Below are positions 61,979-64,000 of a stretch of DNA of 64,000 nucleotides, piece after piece. Source of the stretch: a virus. The DNA lies in IMG/VR virus record IMGVR_UViG_3300042886_000261, positions 42,751 to 106,750 of that record. One strand, 5' to 3'. The notes below the pieces were generated by a model that had not been told where the DNA came from, did no database searches, and saw nothing but the letters and a program-made list of their open reading frames with translations. Position 1 is the stretch's first letter. Every line of letters starts with the position of its first letter. The translations under genes were made by a program, and so were the position numbers.

Positions 61979-63550
61979 TTAAGAATTGCAACCGCAACCA
62001 CAATTTATAGTTTGATGACAACTATTAGTACTAGGAGTATTACATCCACATCCACAACCTGTATTATGTGTACAACAATCTTGGAAAGGTCTGCATACAT
62101 AATCAGGATTTAAAATTGCTTGTAACTCTAATAATTGAAATTTAATATCAAGTCTATACAAGTCATCTTCTGGACAACATGGAGCAATACCATATCTTTG
62201 TGCTATAACATCTTTATATAGGACCTGAGAGTATGAACAAGCTATTCTCTCATAGTATTCAGTTGAACATGCTGGAGAATTATATCCTGGTCTTACACTT
62301 TTAAAAGGAACATCTGATGGACATCCATTATCTACACATGGACCATTATCAGTATATATTTCAGGAAGATCCCATCCTTCAGGATAGATCCATCTTAATA
62401 CACAAAACTTTACACTATTTTTTCCTGCTGCTAATGTAATTGATTTAATTACATTATCACAATCTTCAAATAAGAAAACTGCAGTTGCATCACTGTTATT
62501 AGTTATTACACTACAGAAACATACTGTATTAGTTAAACATACTTCACATGATTCATATACTGCTTCTACTATAACTAAATCATCTGAAGTATTTACATCA
62601 GTTTCTTCAACATAGTAACATGACTCAGGACAAAATTTAAGTTTAATAATAGATGTTAAGTATGCAGATAAATTAGTAGTTGTATATACTGTTGGAGCTA
62701 TACCTGCACAATCTATTACTGCATATCTTGTTACTGCACATTCTTGACATGTATCATAAGCAATTGATACTGTTACTACTACTGGAGAAGGTACAGCACC
62801 AATATATATACTTACATAAAAGCATCCTTCATATTCATCAAGAGTTACTATTCTATCAACATATACTGATAAGTCTTCTGATGTATATAATACAAAATCA
62901 TCAGCTGGATCACATGATTCTAATCTATAATTAATTATAGGAAGACATGAAATACAATCTGTAAATGTAGTAAGTACTGTTACAGGAATTGGAGTTAAAC
63001 AAACTACTGCAGTTCCTATTTGCCAACATCCTGGAAATTCAGCAAGAGTAACAATTTCACCAAGTGAATAAGAAAATGCTAATTCTTGTGAATTAGATTG
63101 TATTATTTCACGAGTTACACAATTGATTAATTCATAACAGACATCTTGACATTCATATAATTTATCATTAGGAACTTGTACACATGGGTCTCCCATTGTA
63201 ATATTAATATCAGTGCCTACAGCATCTGGATATGATTTTGAACATATTCTTGTTGGAACAGTATCTTCTATAAGTTGACCAAAATGATCTATATAAGTTA
63301 CATTACCTATACCAGTAATTGTATAACATTTAGTTACACAAGGTGTACATGGTTGTTCTATATCAGTTACTACAGGAATTAATGGATATACTACAGTAGT
63401 TACTCTTGTTACATACCAACAACTAATTGGATCTAAAGTAGTAGGCATTAATTTATTAGGAACATATGCACTACATAAAGGACAGTTAGTAGTATCCGTA
63501 TATATTACCTCATCATTAAAACAATTATATAACTTATAAAATGATCCCAT
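61979..63550 (-). CDS. Cys-rich repeat adaptor/fibre protein, 523 residues
   Basis: About four tandem beta-rich units of 60-75 residues begin near residues 1, 137, 210 and 275. Each shows a Tyr-x-Leu-x-x-Cys start, a 'YTSEDLSVYVDRIVTL' type segment, a Gly/Ser-Cys-Trp/Phe/Tyr turn and a closing C-x-x-C (CISC, CQEC, CEVC). Residues 370-460 form a different domain (IYPEGWDLPEIYTDNGPC). The tail is a Cys/Gly cluster (CGCGCNTPSTNSCHQTINC, then GCGC) that could bind metal. A virion surface or fibre-adaptor role fits its place at the head of the fibre genes. It is cysteine-rich, in sharp contrast to the cargo proteins. Confidence 0.66.
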   Translation of the reverse strand: MGSFYKLYNCFNDEVIYTDTTNCPLCSAYVPNKLMPTTLDPISCWYVTRVTTVVYPLIPVVTDIEQPCTPCVTKCYTITGIGNVTYIDHFGQLIEDTVPTRICSKSYPDAVGTDINITMGDPCVQVPNDKLYECQDVCYELINCVTREIIQSNSQELAFSYSLGEIVTLAEFPGCWQIGTAVVCLTPIPVTVLTTFTDCISCLPIINYRLESCDPADDFVLYTSEDLSVYVDRIVTLDEYEGCFYVSIYIGAVPSPVVVTVSIAYDTCQECAVTRYAVIDCAGIAPTVYTTTNLSAYLTSIIKLKFCPESCYYVEETDVNTSDDLVIVEAVYESCEVCLTNTVCFCSVITNNSDATAVFLFEDCDNVIKSITLAAGKNSVKFCVLRWIYPEGWDLPEIYTDNGPCVDNGCPSDVPFKSVRPGYNSPACSTEYYERIACSYSQVLYKDVIAQRYGIAPCCPEDDLYRLDIKFQLLELQAILNPDYVCRPFQDCCTHNTGCGCGCNTPSTNSCHQTINCGCGCNS

Positions 63551-63555
63551 CTTAA

Positions 63556-63693
63556 TTATTTTTTTGGTTGTGATTGTTTAAGTTTCATTTCATAAGCTGA
63601 AATACAGTTTGTACATACTTGTGCTTTATTTGATGCAACTCTTTTTTGACAGCCACATGATAAATTTTTACTGCAGTTTGAACATCTAGCCAT
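63556..63693 (-). CDS. Zinc-ribbon-like peptide, 45 residues
   Basis: The leftward frame from ATG 63693 gives 45 residues: MARCSNCSKNLSCGCQKR at the start, then VCTNCISAYEMKLKQ. The pairs CSNC and CTNC about 20 residues apart can form a zinc ribbon, with the extra CGC between them. It ends at TAA (63556-63558), 5 bases before the adaptor protein ATG. Small zinc-ribbon peptides are common in Bacteroidota phages near fibre genes; the function is unknown. Confidence 0.65.
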   Translation of the reverse strand: MARCSNCSKNLSCGCQKRVASNKAQVCTNCISAYEMKLKQSQPKK

Positions 63694-63713
63694 AATTTTG
63701 GTTTTTTAATGGT

Positions 63714-63986
63714 TTAACAATTTTTACACTCTATCTTACGCATTATCTTTAATGCATAATTATATAAAGTCATTCCGTGAGTTGGTTCATGACAGAATTC
63801 TACTTTTGCTTTTGCAGCATCCAAGTACATCTTAGCCATCTTCAATATCTCTAATTTCTTTTGAATATTTGCTGGTGGTTCACACGCAGCAAGATCTAAT
63901 TTACATAAAATATTATTATAAATATTTAATGCTCTTGTAATTCTTAAATGATTATATATTACAAATACTGTATCATTAGGAGACAC
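63714..63986 (-). CDS. Unknown small protein, possibly cut by window edge
   Basis: A helical protein of at least 90 residues, counted from a GTG at 63986. The frame stays open to the end of the window (63998), so the real start may lie outside. It is helical throughout (YNNILCKLDLAACEPP; KLEILKMAKMYLDAAKAKVE) and ends with ECKNC. No family is recognised. It is the most upstream leftward gene visible, 20 bases before the zinc-ribbon peptide. Confidence 0.5.
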   Translation of the reverse strand: MSPNDTVFVIYNHLRITRALNIYNNILCKLDLAACEPPANIQKKLEILKMAKMYLDAAKAKVEFCHEPTHGMTLYNYALKIMRKIECKNC

Positions 63987-64000
63987 ACTATATTTAATAA

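Noticed and set aside
1-64000. Recoded TAG stop, as seen in some crAss-like phages
   Set aside because: TAG ends several genes directly before new starts (for example 6026-6028 and 8395-8397), and all large frames are open without reassigning it.
1-64000. tRNA genes, insertion sequences and attachment sites
   Set aside because: No cloverleaf with a CCA-type acceptor, no transposase or integrase, and no long terminal direct repeats were seen in the gaps, all of which are short.

Overview
The window looks like part of a tailed phage of the crAss-like group (order Crassvirales), which infects Bacteroidota. The evidence is the gene set and layout: a rightward replication block facing a leftward block of giant virion cargo and tail genes, a virion-type RNA polymerase with a DxDxD active site inside a protein of more than 4,000 residues, a P22-like ring/stabilisation tail module and Cys-rich fibre proteins. 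Base composition is very AT-rich. Starts follow A/T-rich leaders with almost no Shine-Dalgarno sequence, as in Bacteroidota. TAG is used as an ordinary stop. I see no tRNA, CRISPR array or insertion sequence. Families are named by motif reading only.

Positions 1-14,978 (+ strand) form the replication and accessory block: a Sak4-like ATPase, a likely ssDNA-binding protein, a DnaG-like primase, a GIY-YIG-like protein, a run of small unrecognised genes (including two of 57 and 31 codons), a metallopeptidase/VWA protein with a MoxR-type AAA+ ATPase, a PD-(D/E)XK nuclease, a family B DNA polymerase and a possible DUF932-like protein. Intrinsic terminators lie inside the block (after 1,432, 8,397 and 11,705), and two in series close it (15,023-15,122).

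Positions 15,124-63,998 (- strand, transcribed right to left) form the virion block. From upstream to downstream it holds a small gene cut by the window edge, a zinc-ribbon peptide, three Cys-rich fibre/adaptor proteins, a terminator, a putative HU/IHF-like protein, two ring/tubular tail proteins, a 1,790-residue tail stabilisation ('muzzle') protein, four large low-complexity or motif-bearing cargo proteins, a 2,219-residue protein with a PD-(D/E)XK nuclease, a giant protein (zincin, RNA polymerase, SLOG-like and SF1 helicase domains), a 261-residue linker protein, a 1,105-residue protein with a likely membrane segment, and a 44-residue basic peptide.

The most unusual signal is in the last four large proteins. 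In about 7,750 residues I find only six cysteines, and they sit at the three gene junctions: the last residue of the upstream protein and residue 3 or 4 of the downstream one. The outer ends of the set carry none. This would allow a head-to-tail disulfide chain of ejected proteins in gene order. One of the six cysteines is encoded in a 48-codon N-terminal segment of the giant protein that is out of frame with the main frame at a run of ten A residues.
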